64,000 bases of DNA from Streptomyces humicola. Lineage in GTDB: Bacteria; Actinomycetota; Actinomycetes; Streptomycetales; Streptomycetaceae. A program made the translations under genes and the position numbers. This document shows, piece after piece, positions 1 through 9,380 of this stretch. Location of the stretch: contig NZ_JANFNG010000001.1 of assembly GCF_024436035.1 (NCBI RefSeq), forward strand, positions 637,689 through 701,688, written 5' to 3'. Within the stretch, counting starts at the first letter, position 1; every line of letters starts with the position of its first letter. The notes under the pieces are model-generated. The model saw only the letters and a program-made list of their open reading frames with translations, did no database searches and was not told the origin of the DNA.

Positions 1-1
1 C

Positions 2-1477
2 GACGCAGACGGAGACGGGGACCACACGCACTTCGTCGACCTGCAGCGCGACGTCACGGTCGCCGACCTCGACCGTGCCACGGGCGCAGGCCTCGGCTCG
101 GTCGAACACCTCAAGCGATACACCACCGCGGGCACCGCACACGACCAGGGCAAGACCTCGGGCGTGCTGACGAGCGGCGTCGCCGCCCATCTCATGGGAG
201 CCCGCATCGCGGAACTCGGCACGACGACCTTCCGTCCCCCGTACACCCCCGTCTCCTTCGCCGCGCTCGCCGGGCGCGACCGCGGCGCGCTCCACGACCC
301 GGTCCGCGTCACCCCCCTCCACGACTGGCATGCCGCGCACGGCGCCGTCTTCGAGAACGTCGGTCAGTGGAAGCGCCCGTGGTACTACCCGCAGGACGGC
401 GAGTCCATGGACGCCGCCGTGCAGCGCGAGTGCCGCGCCGCCCGCGAAGGCGTCGCGTTCATGGACGCCTCCACCCTGGGCAAGATCGACGTCCAGGGCC
501 CGGACGCGGCCACCTTCCTCGACCGCCTCTACACCAACATGATGAGCACGCTGAAGACCGGCATGATCCGCTACGGGGTGATGTGCCGCGCCGACGGCAT
601 GGTCTTCGACGACGGCACCGTCGCGCGCATCGCCGAGGACCGCTTCCTCGCCACGACCACCACCGGCAACGCCGCCGCCGTCCTGGAGTGGATGGAGGAG
701 TGGCTGCAGACCGAATGGCCCGAGCTGCGCGTCCACCTGACCTCGGTCACCGAACAGTGGGCCACGGTGGCCCTCGCCGGCCCGCTCTCGCGCGAGCTGC
801 TCGCCGGTCTCGCGCCGCGCCTCGCCGTGGACGCCGAGAGCTTCCCGTTCATGGCCTGGCGCGACACGAAGGTGGCCGGCATCCCGGCGCGCGTGTGCCG
901 GATCAGCTTCTCCGGCGAACTCGCCTACGAGATCAATGTCCTTGGCTGGCACGCCCCGGCGCTGTGGGACGCGCTGTACGCGGCCGGCCGGCCGCTCGGC
1001 CTCACCCCGTACGGCACCGAGACGATGCACGTCCTGCGCGCGGAGAAGGGCTACCCCATCGTCGGCCAGGACACCGACGGCACGGTCACCCCGCAGGACC
1101 TCGGCATGGGCTGGGTGGTGTCGAAGAAGAAGCCCGACTACATGGGCAAGCGCTCGCACGCCCGGGCCGAGTCGCGCAGGCCCGATCGCAAGCATCTCGT
1201 CGGCCTGTTGCCGGACGACCCGGCCGTGGTTCTGCCCGAGGGCACGCAGCTGGTGGCGGGATCCCGGTTGCCGGAGCCGCCCGTGCCTATGCTCGGCCAC
1301 ATCACCTCCAGCTACCGCAGCGCCGCCCTCGGGCGCGGCTTCGCCCTGGGCCTGGTCCGGGGCGGGCGCGACCGCATGGGGGAGCGGCTCTACGCGCCAG
1401 TGGGCGGCGAGCTGGTGCCGGTGACGGTCGCAAGCCCCGTCCTCTACGACCCCGAGGGAGCACGCCGCGATGGCTGA
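2..1477 (+). CDS. soxA: Sarcosine oxidase alpha subunit, C-terminal part (5' end outside window)
   Basis: This is the alpha subunit of heterotetrameric sarcosine oxidase, which oxidatively demethylates sarcosine to glycine and passes the one-carbon unit to tetrahydrofolate. The frame is open from base 2, so the gene enters from the left. The visible start of the frame carries the typical linker [20 protein letters not shown] followed by [10 protein letters not shown]. The remaining ~430 residues form the GcvT-like aminomethyltransferase half, including [30 protein letters not shown] and a [15 protein letters not shown] tail. The N-terminal FAD/NAD and [2Fe-2S] parts lie outside. Its TGA overlaps the soxG start by 8 bases, so the two are translationally coupled. 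Identification is secure from the domain pattern and the soxG neighbour. Confidence 0.93.
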   Translation, partial: DADGDGDHTHFVDLQRDVTVADLDRATGAGLGSVEHLKRYTTAGTAHDQGKTSGVLTSGVAAHLMGARIAELGTTTFRPPYTPVSFAALAGRDRGALHDPVRVTPLHDWHAAHGAVFENVGQWKRPWYYPQDGESMDAAVQRECRAAREGVAFMDASTLGKIDVQGPDAATFLDRLYTNMMSTLKTGMIRYGVMCRADGMVFDDGTVARIAEDRFLATTTTGNAAAVLEWMEEWLQTEWPELRVHLTSVTEQWATVALAGPLSRELLAGLAPRLAVDAESFPFMAWRDTKVAGIPARVCRISFSGELAYEINVLGWHAPALWDALYAAGRPLGLTPYGTETMHVLRAEKGYPIVGQDTDGTVTPQDLGMGWVVSKKKPDYMGKRSHARAESRRPDRKHLVGLLPDDPAVVLPEGTQLVAGSRLPEPPVPMLGHITSSYRSAALGRGFALGLVRGGRDRMGERLYAPVGGELVPVTVASPVLYDPEGARRDG

Positions 1478-2081
1478 CACCGAGACCAGCGTGAGTGCAC
1501 GCAGCCCGCTCGCGGGCCACGCCGCCCGATTCGCCGCTGCCACCCGCCGTTCCGGCGGTGCGGTGCGGCTCGCCGAACTCCCGTACCTCGCCCAGATCGA
1601 CGTCCGCCTCGACCCCAAGGGCCCGGCCGCCGACGCCGTCGGTCTCGCGCTCGGATTCCCGCTGCCGACGCAGCCCAATACCGTCGTGCACGGCGGTGGA
1701 AGCTCCGCCCTGTGGCTCGGGCCCGATGAATGGCTGGTCGTGGGCCGCCCGGGGACGCGGGCGGAGCTGGAGGGGCGGCTGCGGGAGGCCGTCGGCGACG
1801 AGCCCGCCGCCGTGGTGGACATCTCCGCCCAGCGCACCGCGCTCCTCGTCGCCGGGCCGCGCTCCCGCGACCTGCTCTCCCATGGCTGCGCCCTCGACCT
1901 GCACCCTCGCTCCTTCGGGGCGGGCCGGTGCGCGCAGACCCTGCTCGCCCGCGCCCAGGTGGTTCTGGCGGTCCGGGATGAGCTCAAGCCTGGCTTCTGG
2001 GTCCTGGTGCGTTCGTCGTTCGCCGGATATCTGGGCGACTGGCTGCTCGACGCCGCGACCGAGTACACGGGAGCCGTTTGA
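1470..2081 (+). CDS. soxG: Sarcosine oxidase gamma subunit
   Basis: This 203-residue protein fits the SoxG family in length and in the conserved pattern [10 protein letters not shown] near residue 87 and [21 protein letters not shown] near residue 112. It also has a late [14 protein letters not shown] motif. SoxG is the small structural subunit of the SoxBDAG complex and shares the YgfZ/GcvT-like fold. ATG at 1470 lies inside the end of soxA. No independent promoter is visible, so it should be co-transcribed with soxA. Confidence 0.92.
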   Translation: MADTETSVSARSPLAGHAARFAAATRRSGGAVRLAELPYLAQIDVRLDPKGPAADAVGLALGFPLPTQPNTVVHGGGSSALWLGPDEWLVVGRPGTRAELEGRLREAVGDEPAAVVDISAQRTALLVAGPRSRDLLSHGCALDLHPRSFGAGRCAQTLLARAQVVLAVRDELKPGFWVLVRSSFAGYLGDWLLDAATEYTGAV

Positions 2082-2089
2082 CTGGAGCC

Positions 2090-2512
2090 ATGCCGTGCAC
2101 CTTCTGCGCCATCATCGCCGGTGAGTCACCGAGCCACCGGGTCTTCGAGGACGCCACCGCCGTGGCCTTCCTCGACGAGCGGCCGCTCTTCCCCGGCCAT
2201 GTGCTCGTGGTCACGCGCGACCACATCGAGACCCTGACCGATCTGCCGGGCGAGGCCGTCGGGCCGTTCTTCTCCCGGGTGCAGCGGATCACCGCGGCCG
2301 TGGAGCGCGCCATGGACGCGGCCGGGTCGTTCGTCGCCGCGAACAACCGCATCAGCCAGTCCGTGCCCCACCTCCACGTGCACGTCGTGCCCCGCAACCG
2401 CAAGGACGGCCTGCGCGGCTTCTTCTGGCCGCGCACCCGCTACCGCGACGCGGCGCAGGCGGAGGAGGTGGCGGTCCGGCTGCGTGCCGTGCTCGCCGAG
2501 CTCGATGGCTGA
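2090..2512 (+). CDS. HIT family hydrolase
   Basis: A 140-residue histidine-triad protein, usually a purine nucleoside phosphoramidase or dinucleotide polyphosphate hydrolase. It begins MPCTFCAIIAGE and has the catalytic triad HLHVHVVP about two-thirds along, preceded by NNRISQSVPH. A TTG at 2078 overlapping the soxG stop (TTGA) is an alternative start and has a better-spaced GGGAG. ATG 2090 gives the usual short N-terminus before the Cys pair. It is probably the last gene of the sox transcript; a functional link with sarcosine catabolism is not implied by the family. Confidence 0.88.
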   Translation: MPCTFCAIIAGESPSHRVFEDATAVAFLDERPLFPGHVLVVTRDHIETLTDLPGEAVGPFFSRVQRITAAVERAMDAAGSFVAANNRISQSVPHLHVHVVPRNRKDGLRGFFWPRTRYRDAAQAEEVAVRLRAVLAELDG

Positions 2513-3154
2513 CAGCCGAGGCTGACGCACGTCACAGCGCGGTGCGTCGAGGTGTGACTACCATGCCCTCGTCGGCGCGCGCCCCGCCCGGGGGCGCGAC
2601 CCAGAGGGCGGGGACACCTACCTGCGGATCCGGGTTAGAGGGATACCAGTGGAACTGCCGGGTCCCCGCAGGGCACCGTCCACCCTGCCCGCGACGGTGG
2701 GTAGCCGCTGTGGTGGGGAGGAATCGCATCCTGCGCCTGAAGCGTTCTCCTGACAGATGGTGATGAACGGGGCGAGCAGGAGGTGGACGGCGACGAGCGT
2801 GTTCAGGCTGCAGTTGTCGGTCCCAGGACTGGCAGCGCTGCGCGGCGTCGGGGTCGAGGCGGGCTGGGCGGTGGTGCGCCTGGCGCGGCTCCCGCTGCAG
2901 GCGGCTGCGGGCGGTGTCGGGCAGCTGGCCGGGCGGCTGCCTCGCGTGGTGCCCCGCCGCGTCCACGGCGTCGGACATCTGGCGCTACCCGTTCACCGGT
3001 CGGTCATCGAGGAGGTGGGCTTCCTGGTCGCCGAAGCCCAGCAGATGCCGCCCGGCGAGAGGCATCTTTTGCCGGATGCGGGGTGACAGGACTGCGCGGG
3101 GTGAGCAACGCTGGGAGTTGTTCCCCGATCCGGGAGTCGGCAGAGTCCAGCGCC
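2513..3154. other. Mostly non-coding stretch with one weak ORF
   Basis: Between the HIT gene and the acetyltransferase I recognise no gene family. One GC3-rich frame, 2757-3086 (+), could encode a 109-residue protein beginning MVMNGASRRWTATSVFRL. It has a mildly hydrophobic N-terminal half and no recognisable motif. It may be a truncated remnant. There is no tRNA fold or terminator I can support here. Confidence 0.3.
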
Positions 3155-4063
3155 ATGCCCAAGGCCTCTTCAGCCCGCGCCGAAGGGCGGTCGGCCGTCC
3201 GCCGGTACCGCCTCCAGGACGAGTCGGCGGTGCGGGAGTTGCTCGACGCCGACCGGCTGCCGGGTCAGCCCCGCTGCACCCCGCAGGCGCTGGCTGCCGC
3301 GCCGCGGGGGCCCACCTGCTTCCCTGGCTGGACGAGACCGGCCCGGCCGCGGGTTAGCGTCTTGACCGACGCTGCCGACCGGCCGCGTGGCGTCATCGCG
3401 ATCCTGGTGTGGAGTGATGTGCACGCCGGCCTGATCAGCGGCCTGCACGCTCGCGAGGACCCGGCCGCCCTGCGTGCTCTGCTCGGCCACGCCCTGGCCG
3501 TGCTTGCCGACTGCCCGTTGATCGAGGCCTTCGTCGGCGGTCCACCGGGCCCGCTGGGTCCTGGCGGACTGCCGCGCGCCCACCGACCGGCCACCCACCA
3601 GGCGCTGCAGCAGGCCGGCTTCGCCGGACGCCCCGAGGGCGTCTACCTGCATCGCCTGCTGCCCGAGTCAGCGGCTGCCGAGCCGCTGCCCGCCAAGCTG
3701 GTCGCCGACGTCTTCCCCCACGACTGGCCCCCCGGCCACCGGCTCATCCTGCGCGAGGCGGGCCTACCCGTGGCCGAGGCACTGGTCGGCGTGGCGCCCG
3801 ACCACACCGCAACCGTGTGCTGGATCGAGACGCTGCCCAACCACCGCGGCCAGGGCTTGGGTCGCGCACTGCTGGCCCAGGCCCTGGCGCTGCTGGCCGA
3901 GCAGGGCGCCCGAGAGGTCGCCTTGGTCGTCGACGACCCCGGGCAGCAGGCGTGTGGCGGCCATGCTCCCGACCTCTTCGCATCCTTCGGTTTCTCCTTC
4001 GTCGACCAGCTGTGGAGCTACGAATACCGGCGACCCGCCCCGAGGGAACGGCCGACCGCGTGA
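3155..4063 (+). CDS. GNAT family N-acetyltransferase
   Basis: A 302-residue protein with a C-terminal GNAT fold. The acetyl-CoA-binding motif A is visible as LPNHRGQGLGRALLAQALALL (R/Q-x-x-G-x-G/A type), followed by the beta5-like REVALVVDD. The N-terminal ~170 residues resemble a second, degenerate GNAT half, as in tandem GNAT proteins. The substrate cannot be told. The frame is open far upstream, but ATG 3155 (MPKASSARAEGRSAVRRYRL) is the first start next to recognisable protein. It lacks a strong Shine-Dalgarno. The terminator-like hairpin at 4198-4227 closes it against the convergent gene. Confidence 0.75.
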   Translation: MPKASSARAEGRSAVRRYRLQDESAVRELLDADRLPGQPRCTPQALAAAPRGPTCFPGWTRPARPRVSVLTDAADRPRGVIAILVWSDVHAGLISGLHAREDPAALRALLGHALAVLADCPLIEAFVGGPPGPLGPGGLPRAHRPATHQALQQAGFAGRPEGVYLHRLLPESAAAEPLPAKLVADVFPHDWPPGHRLILREAGLPVAEALVGVAPDHTATVCWIETLPNHRGQGLGRALLAQALALLAEQGAREVALVVDDPGQQACGGHAPDLFASFGFSFVDQLWSYEYRRPAPRERPTA

Positions 4064-4197
4064 CGATCGAAGGGAGCCGGTCAGCGTTGCCGTGCGCACC
4101 CAGGTAGACCGCGGTAGGGCGGCCTTGGCTCTGAGTAGGGAATGGGTGCTCTCGGCGCGCCCGGTACACGTGCTGTGCTGGCGTGGCGGTCAGGCTG

Positions 4198-4227
4198 CTT
4201 CCGGCAGGGGTTGAAACCTGCCGGAAG
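4198..4227. terminator. Bidirectional hairpin terminator
   Basis: A perfect 11-bp inverted repeat (CTTCCGGCAGG / CCTGCCGGAAG) with an 8-base loop sits between two convergent genes, 3 bases beyond the stop of the leftward ferritin-like gene. It should serve both the GNAT gene (+) and that gene (-). Confidence 0.75.
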
Positions 4228-4230
4228 GCG

Positions 4231-5226
4231 TCAGGTGTCGGCATGCGCGGCGGCGGCTTCCATCACAGTGGAACGCCTGCGGTGGTGGCGCTCGTAGTCG
4301 AGTGCGTGTCGGGCCAGGCCGGCCTCCGCGCCGCGCAGGCGCTGCCGGATCTCGTCCGCGTGCATGCTGTCGTAGCCCGGCCAGGGCACGTTGCCGCGCA
4401 ATTCGGCGGCCCTGTGCAGGATCGTGACCCGGCCGGCGTGAGCCCGCTCGTAGGCTTCCACCACAGTCAGATCCTCCTGGGACAGCCGCGGCAGCAACTC
4501 GATGACCTGGTGGGCAGCCAGCTGGCCATAGTCGGGGATCGGCAGCTCGTCTTCCGACACCATGGCGCCCTCCCAAGTGCCCCTGGCTCGCTCGGCCGCC
4601 TGCTGGGTCTGCCGCCACCAGCGTTCACCGGTGCCGAGTACCTGCTCCGCCCGGCCGCGGACCGCTCCCACGACACCCGTGCGCCCGGCAGGGATGACGA
4701 GCGTCGCGGCCGCCACCGCCTCGGCGCGCTGCTCCAGGCCGCGACCCAAATCGTCCAGCAGTGCCTCGTCGTCCCGGCGGATGTCGCCAAGCAGTCGCGC
4801 GCTGACCTCGTCGCCGGCCTCGTGGGCGATGGCCTCGCCGGCCCGGCAGGCCGCCACAGCGTATGCCGCTGCAGCGCAGTTCTCCTTGGCGTTCTTCAGC
4901 ATCTGCTGCCCCGTGGCCTTGCCTCGCAGCACTGTGGTCGGGATTCCTACGGCGACTTCCAGCGGCAGCAAGGCTGCCTGCCCAGTGAGGGACAACGCGT
5001 GGCCGAACCTGGCGTACAACGGCTTACTGGGCTGCAGCCGTGCCAGTCGCTCGTCGATCCGGCGCATATGGCCCCGAGCGTCGACGAGGTGGCGTTGCAT
5101 CGTCTCGAGGTCGTCCCCGTCGCGGGTGGCCGTAGTCTGCGCCCGCAGCCGGTCGGCGACCGCCGCCTCGGCTCCGCGTGCCTCCTGCAGCGCGGGTATG
5201 ATCACATCTGTCGCTGCTGCTGCCAT
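4231..5226 (-). CDS. Ferritin-like (DUF892-type) helical protein with C-terminal DNA/lipid-associated-type domain
   Basis: A 331-residue soluble protein, mostly helical. The middle (about residues 120-170, AAAAYAVAACRAGEAIAHEAGDEV then LLGDIRRDDEALLDDL) looks like a two-helix ferritin-like segment of the DUF892/YciE kind. Near the C-terminus a second module, LPIPDYGQLAAHQVIELLPRLSQEDLTVVEAYERAHAGRVTILHR, matches the short helical repeat domain that many streptomycete proteins carry after PIPxYD. ATG 5226 is preferred over GTG 5229 because AAGGAGAG lies at 5238-5231. No catalytic residues can be assigned; a stress role is only a guess from the ferritin-like fold. Confidence 0.72.
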   Translation of the reverse strand: MAAAATDVIIPALQEARGAEAAVADRLRAQTTATRDGDDLETMQRHLVDARGHMRRIDERLARLQPSKPLYARFGHALSLTGQAALLPLEVAVGIPTTVLRGKATGQQMLKNAKENCAAAAYAVAACRAGEAIAHEAGDEVSARLLGDIRRDDEALLDDLGRGLEQRAEAVAAATLVIPAGRTGVVGAVRGRAEQVLGTGERWWRQTQQAAERARGTWEGAMVSEDELPIPDYGQLAAHQVIELLPRLSQEDLTVVEAYERAHAGRVTILHRAAELRGNVPWPGYDSMHADEIRQRLRGAEAGLARHALDYERHHRRRSTVMEAAAAHADT

Positions 5227-5719
5227 CACACTCTCCTTGGCTGCTGTGATGCGACGAACGGCGCCCCGACGGCGGCGCCGAGCGACGACCGGCTTCGGGC
5301 CCCTTCTCCAGGCTGACCCCGCCGGGTCCTGCCCGCATCTCCCGGCGTCTGCGCGGCGCGGGCGACGGCATCCATCGTTTGGGCAACCGCCGTGGCCGTG
5401 TGACGTCGGCCCGGCGGACGGCCTGGCTGCCTGCGAGTCGTCGCGTCCCCAGCACGCCGGTGACCTGGCGGACGAGCCGGTCGCACGACCGCGCCCGGTG
5501 AACCCGGCGGGCGACGAGGTGCCAGGCCCCGGTTGTGGCGCTTACGGTGGCACCCGTAGGTGTGGCACGGCTTCGTCGGTCCTCCTCGGCTGCGCCCCCA
5601 CCGCGTGCGGCCGTCGTTGTCCAAGCGACCGGGCACGACGATGCTGGCAGCGGGTGCTGGTATCTGCGTGCCCGGTGTGATCATCTGGGACGACGGGACA
5701 TTGATCCGCGAGGTCTGCG
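5227..5719. other. Intergenic region without recognisable gene
   Basis: This divergent spacer separates the ferritin-like gene (-) and the patatin gene (+). Several open frames cross it, but their predicted proteins are Arg/Pro-rich with no family resemblance. It presumably holds the two divergent promoters; I see no clear palindrome. Confidence 0.4.
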
Positions 5720-6676
5720 ATGACGACGGCGTTTGTGTTGTGGGGCGGCGGCAGCATGGGCGCCGCCCAGGTGGGGATGTTGCGCGGCCTCACCGCGCGG
5801 GGCATCCGTCCCGATCTTGTCATCGGTGCCTCGGTGGGCGCTCTGAATGCGGCCTACTATGCGGCCCTCCCCGACACGCAAGGAGTCGAGGAGCTCGCCG
5901 AGTTGTGGCTGCGCGTCAGCGAACACGACGTGTACCCGCTCAACTCGTCGCAGGTACTGCACACGCTCGCGGACAGCCTCCCCGGCCGACCGCTGCGCGG
6001 CGTGCTGCGAGCGCTCGGCGGTCTGAACTACATCTTCCCCATCAACCCGTTGATGATCGGGCTGGCGGCCGCGGGCAGGACCAACCACCTCTTCGACAAT
6101 CACCGCTTCCGCCGCTATGTCGAGAACGTGCTGCCCCTGGAACGCCTGGAGCAGGCCCGGCTCCCTGTGAAGATCCTTGCCACCGATGTGTGCAACGGGG
6201 AAGGAGTGCTCCTCTCGCGCGGGGAGGCGGTGCCGGCCCTGATGGCCAGCACCGCAGTCCCGGGGTTCTACCCATCCGTGGAGATCGGCGGCCGCCATCT
6301 CATGGACGGTTCGGTGTCCAGCAACACCACACTCGACCATGCGATCGAGCTCGGAGCGGACGAGGTGTACTTGCTCACCCCGGGCTACTCCTGCCCCCTG
6401 CCCGCTCCTCCGTCCACAGTGCTGGCCATCGCGGTCCACACCTACAACCTGCTCGGAGAACAACGCATGGCCGCCTCGATCGCGAACGCGCGCACGCAGG
6501 TGCGGCTGTATCCGCTGCCCGCGTTGTGCCCGATGGAAGTCCTGCCCATCGACTTCCGGCAGACCGCGCGACTCATCGAGCAGGCCACCGAATCGACCCT
6601 GTACTGGCTCGACAATGATCGCCAAGCACAGCCGGGCGCCGCCCGTGCCCTGGGCGACTTCCGCACCCTCTCCTGA
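5720..6676 (+). CDS. Patatin-like phospholipase (RssA/YchK-like)
   Basis: A 318-residue patatin-family acyl hydrolase. The oxyanion-hole glycine run is GGGSMGAAQVGML near residue 9. The nucleophile elbow is GASVG with Ser at about residue 38. The catalytic Asp lies in MDGSVSSNT near residue 196, a DG-[A/G] variant with Ser. FYPSVEIGGRHLMDG is the typical run leading into the Asp. Such enzymes cleave acyl chains from phospholipids; there is no signal peptide. ATG 5720 is the family-typical start two residues before the hydrophobic first strand. Confidence 0.87.
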   Translation: MTTAFVLWGGGSMGAAQVGMLRGLTARGIRPDLVIGASVGALNAAYYAALPDTQGVEELAELWLRVSEHDVYPLNSSQVLHTLADSLPGRPLRGVLRALGGLNYIFPINPLMIGLAAAGRTNHLFDNHRFRRYVENVLPLERLEQARLPVKILATDVCNGEGVLLSRGEAVPALMASTAVPGFYPSVEIGGRHLMDGSVSSNTTLDHAIELGADEVYLLTPGYSCPLPAPPSTVLAIAVHTYNLLGEQRMAASIANARTQVRLYPLPALCPMEVLPIDFRQTARLIEQATESTLYWLDNDRQAQPGAARALGDFRTLS

Positions 6677-7184
6677 CTGGGCCCCGTGCCGGCGGGCTGC
6701 CGACCATCTCCACGGGCGCGACATTGACTCCTGACGACCAGATGCAGGAGGCGTCGTCGACCTCGGCCCGGCTGTATTCAACAGGTTGTTCGGGCCAGTC
6801 CAGCACTGAGATTGGGGGCCGGCTTATGCGCGCCGACGCGCGCCAATGCCGTCGGCCACGGCAGAACGGGCGGCCGAGACCGCCCCGCACGAGTCGTGAC
6901 CCAGTACCACCGGTCGTGCGCGAGAGAACGTGGTGCGCGGAGCACGAGGCCCCGGCCTGCGCAAGCATGGCGTCAGTCCGGGCCGGGGCCTCTCGCCGTG
7001 CGCCCTCGCCACTGGAAGTGGGCAGAGTCGTGTCTTGACGTGTTCCAGCGCGTAGCGCCCTTTTCGCAGCTCGCGATCTGCGTTCACCCGAGCGGTCCTC
7101 ACTCCTATGCCCCCAGCGCGAGGATCGTCTCGCTGATCTGCTGCCGCTTCCAAAGCTGCAAGGTCCGCTTGCGAGGGGCAAGCT
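6677..7184. other. Intergenic region without recognisable gene
   Basis: About 500 bases between the patatin gene and a small conserved gene. The frames through it lack any motif and I see no convincing hairpin. It is part of the low-density stretch described in the findings. Confidence 0.35.
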
Positions 7185-7406
7185 GTGGGCATGCCTGATC
7201 GCCCAAATGCGGTAGTCGTGCACCCTGTGCTGTACGGGTCCCGGCGCGTGACGGTCGCCGGGAAAGACATCGGCCGCGCCTACTGCACTTCCGATCTGGT
7301 GGAGCTGCTGCTGCAGGCCGGCCTCGGCGAGCAAGTGCTCTCGCTGGATGAGTGCGACCTGATCGAATGGATCGGCGGCGGGCCCAACGTCTGGCACAGC
7401 TCATAG
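7185..7406 (+). CDS. Small conserved hypothetical protein
   Basis: A 73-residue protein, MGMPDRPNAVVVHPVLYGSR at the start and LIEWIGGGPNVWHSS at the end. I recognise the overall pattern (VTVxGKDIGxAY, DLVELLxxAGL, IEWxGGGP) as a small streptomycete family without known function. GTG 7185 has GAGGGGC about six bases upstream; ATG 7191 is the alternative. No membrane segment or metal motif is present. Confidence 0.6.
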   Translation: MGMPDRPNAVVVHPVLYGSRRVTVAGKDIGRAYCTSDLVELLLQAGLGEQVLSLDECDLIEWIGGGPNVWHSS

Positions 7407-8063
7407 CCGGAGGCACCGACCAGTCGTAACCCGGGGCGGGCACACGCCGTTGCTCTGTGCGATGGAATGCCTTGGGGGTGCGCTCGACGTGGCACGCTGG
7501 CGGCTCTGCCGCTGCTGTCGTCCGCCGGCCAGTCGGACAGCACAACCTAGGCAGTTACCGGGGCCCGTGCGGGCCCACACCACCCACGGCCAACCGGCGC
7601 CGCACAGCCGCCAGGATCGTCAGCGGCTTCCCCCTCCCCTGGGCGTCTCCCCGCTGCTGGGCGTTCGGTGACGTCGAGACCGCCGCTGATCAGTCCGGCC
7701 GCCGTCACCGTCCGGGCGCGCGGTCGCGTCGCCACTGCCGAGGCCGAGCCGGGCCAGCAGCAGGCCCTCGACCGTCTGCCGCAGCCTTTCATCACCGCCT
7801 GACGGCGCCCCGACATCCACACGGTCGGTATACCGACTCGGCCACTGCGCCCGGCCCACCGGCCGCGGCGTGTCGCACTCACCGCAGCGCGGGTGCGCCG
7901 ACCTCGCGCGTGACGGCAGCTGCGGCACCACGATGAGCGCGCCTTGATACGGATTGACGAAGAGGGCCGTTCGGCCTGAAGACCGGGTGCCGAACAGCAC
8001 TCGGCATGACCGCGATGAGGGGGTTAACGCTGGGGGCAAGCAGCGTTCTGGAGGAGGTGCGTT
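7407..8063. other. Intergenic region without recognisable gene
   Basis: About 650 bases with only Arg/Pro-rich chance frames on both strands. No RNA gene, operator or hairpin could be supported. Confidence 0.35.
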
Positions 8064-8369
8064 GTGTCCGATGAGGGCATGGCCGAGCGCCTTATTGATC
8101 AGTTCTTCGTCGAACTCGTCGCCGACGCCGAACGCCACTCCGACGCAGCCGATCGGGACAAAGTACGGGCGGCATCCCGCGCATGGAACGCCGATGGGAC
8201 CCTGGACGCCTTTACCGTGATCCGGGTGCGGATGTGGGCCGCGAACCGCGCACTGACCGCGTACAAGGGCCACAAGGCTGACGCTTTCAGTCAGCGGCAG
8301 TCAGAGCGTCTGGAAATCGCCGAATGGCTGGCCATGCACAGCAGGCGGCCCAAACCGCCTGCGCCTTGA
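8064..8369 (+). CDS. Small hypothetical protein
   Basis: A 101-residue acidic, probably all-helical protein (MSDEGMAERLIDQFFVELV...). It has a strong Shine-Dalgarno, GGAGGAGG at 8049-8056, with good spacing to GTG 8064, and normal streptomycete codon use, so it is likely expressed. I do not recognise the family. It lies just downstream of empty DNA and is convergent with a TDT transporter remnant. Confidence 0.55.
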   Translation: MSDEGMAERLIDQFFVELVADAERHSDAADRDKVRAASRAWNADGTLDAFTVIRVRMWAANRALTAYKGHKADAFSQRQSERLEIAEWLAMHSRRPKPPAP

Positions 8370-8375
8370 CCACGT

Positions 8376-8680
8376 AGTCGGCCGAGCCTGGTCGCCGACG
8401 GCTGTTGCCGCGGCAAGGGCCAGCGACCTGGGTACGTCCGCGGCACGTGCCCACTTGGTGAGTCGATGACCGGGCCGAGGGCGAATGCGGCGATGAGGAC
8501 GATCCACGCAGCGGCGGAGGTCGCCAGCAGCGTGTCGGAGAACCACTGCGGTCCGATCACACCGAAACACAGCGACAGCACGCCGCCGGCCATCACTGCC
8601 GCAGCGGCGCCGGGTGGCTCGGCTAAGGCAGGCCGCCGGGCCGCTGCGACGATCCTCGCGCGTACGGTCACGGTGTCCAC
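8376..8680 (-). pseudogene. TDT-family (SLAC1/TehA-like) transporter remnant, frameshifted
   Basis: The N-terminal part of a tellurite-resistance/dicarboxylate transporter is spread over two frames. The first frame gives EPPGAAAAVMAGGVLSLCFG and SDTLLATSAAAWIVLIAAFAL, two membrane helices of the TDT family's start. About position 8465 the similarity moves to another frame, giving LTKWARAADVPRSLALAAATAV, which is the segment expected next in the family. The remaining ~80% of the gene is absent. It is therefore a truncated, frameshifted remnant. Confidence 0.5.
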
Positions 8681-8840
8681 CCGACCGAGGATGGAAGATC
8701 AGCTCGTGGCCGCGCGGGGATGATGACCAGGCACTGTCAGCGCGCCGCTTGTCGAGTGCGCAGGCGGCGCCGCCCGTAGCCGATCAGCTTGGGGAGTGGG
8801 GAGGCGGCCGCCGTGGCGGCTGCTGCGATACACACCGCGT

Positions 8841-9008
8841 TTGGCGGCGGCGCTGGCGGTGAACCCCTCGACTGCGATGCGGACGGTCGACAAACTCGAG
8901 TCGCTCGGACTCGTCGACCGCCAGATCAACCCGGCCAACCGTCGCGAGGTGATCCTTCGGTTGACAGCGGTCGGCCGTGGCCTGGTCCAGCAGGTGCTCG
9001 CTCGCATC
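8841..9008 (+). pseudogene. MarR-family regulator fragment
   Basis: A 56-codon stretch encodes the winged helix-turn-helix of a MarR regulator: LAAALAVNPSTAMRTVDKLE (recognition helix), LGLVDRQINPANRREVILRL (wing) and the start of the dimerisation helix, GRGLVQQVLARI. The N-terminal helices are missing and the frame runs on into unrelated, AT-richer DNA at 9010-9080, so the domain is cut on both sides. Confidence 0.6.
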
Positions 9009-9053
9009 GCGAACGGCAGGACAGATTTTCCGTCATTCAATCGTTTCTTAATT

Positions 9054-9068
9054 ATTGCGCGCTGCAAT
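9054..9068. promoter_or_regulatory. Perfect inverted repeat ATTGC-N5-GCAAT
   Basis: The arms at 9054-9058 and 9064-9068 flank GCGCT in an unusually AT-rich stretch (9020-9080). It lies about 70 bases before the zinc-ribbon gene and just behind the MarR fragment. The size and symmetry suit a dimeric winged-helix repressor. Which protein binds is unknown. Confidence 0.5.
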
Positions 9069-9134
9069 GATACAGTATCTCAGGCGGCCAGTTCCGGCGT
9101 GGACGCTGCCGGGACTGTAAGAAGGGTGGTGACC

Positions 9135-9380
9135 GTGGGCACCGATTCCGTACACGAGGCGTATTCATTTGTGTGTCTGCGCTGCGGGCGCGGATGGGAG
9201 CAGGAGTACCGGATCGTCCGCTCGGTCGACCTGTCGGGCCGACCGCAGGTCCAGTACCTCGTGGACGGGGTGCGTGTTCCCTCGCCGCTGACGCAGGCCG
9301 CGTGCCCGTCGTGCGACGGCCGGAAGATCCGCACACTGCGGTTCGGCCGCGTTGACTCGGCCCACCTCCACCACGACTGA
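9135..9380 (+). CDS. Small zinc-ribbon protein
   Basis: An 81-residue protein with two CxxC knuckles, CLRC near the start and CPSC near the end. Between them lies a short beta-rich stretch (EYRIVRSVDLSGRPQVQYLV). This matches small streptomycete zinc-ribbon proteins of unknown function. GTG 9135 has GAAGGG eight bases upstream; GTG 9129 is an alternative. The same frame runs back through the MarR fragment without a stop, but the AT-rich spacer and the palindrome at 9054 argue that these are separate units rather than a fusion. Confidence 0.6.
   Translation: MGTDSVHEAYSFVCLRCGRGWEQEYRIVRSVDLSGRPQVQYLVDGVRVPSPLTQAACPSCDGRKIRTLRFGRVDSAHLHHD

Noticed and set aside
2580-2710. Possible tRNA or structured RNA
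   Set aside because: GC-rich pairing is possible, but no acceptor stem, TTC loop or anticodon arm could be laid out.
8796-9380. Single 194-residue MarR-zinc-ribbon fusion protein
   Set aside because: The middle crosses an AT-rich spacer with a palindrome, the MarR part lacks its N-terminal helices, and a good start with a Shine-Dalgarno precedes the zinc-ribbon part.
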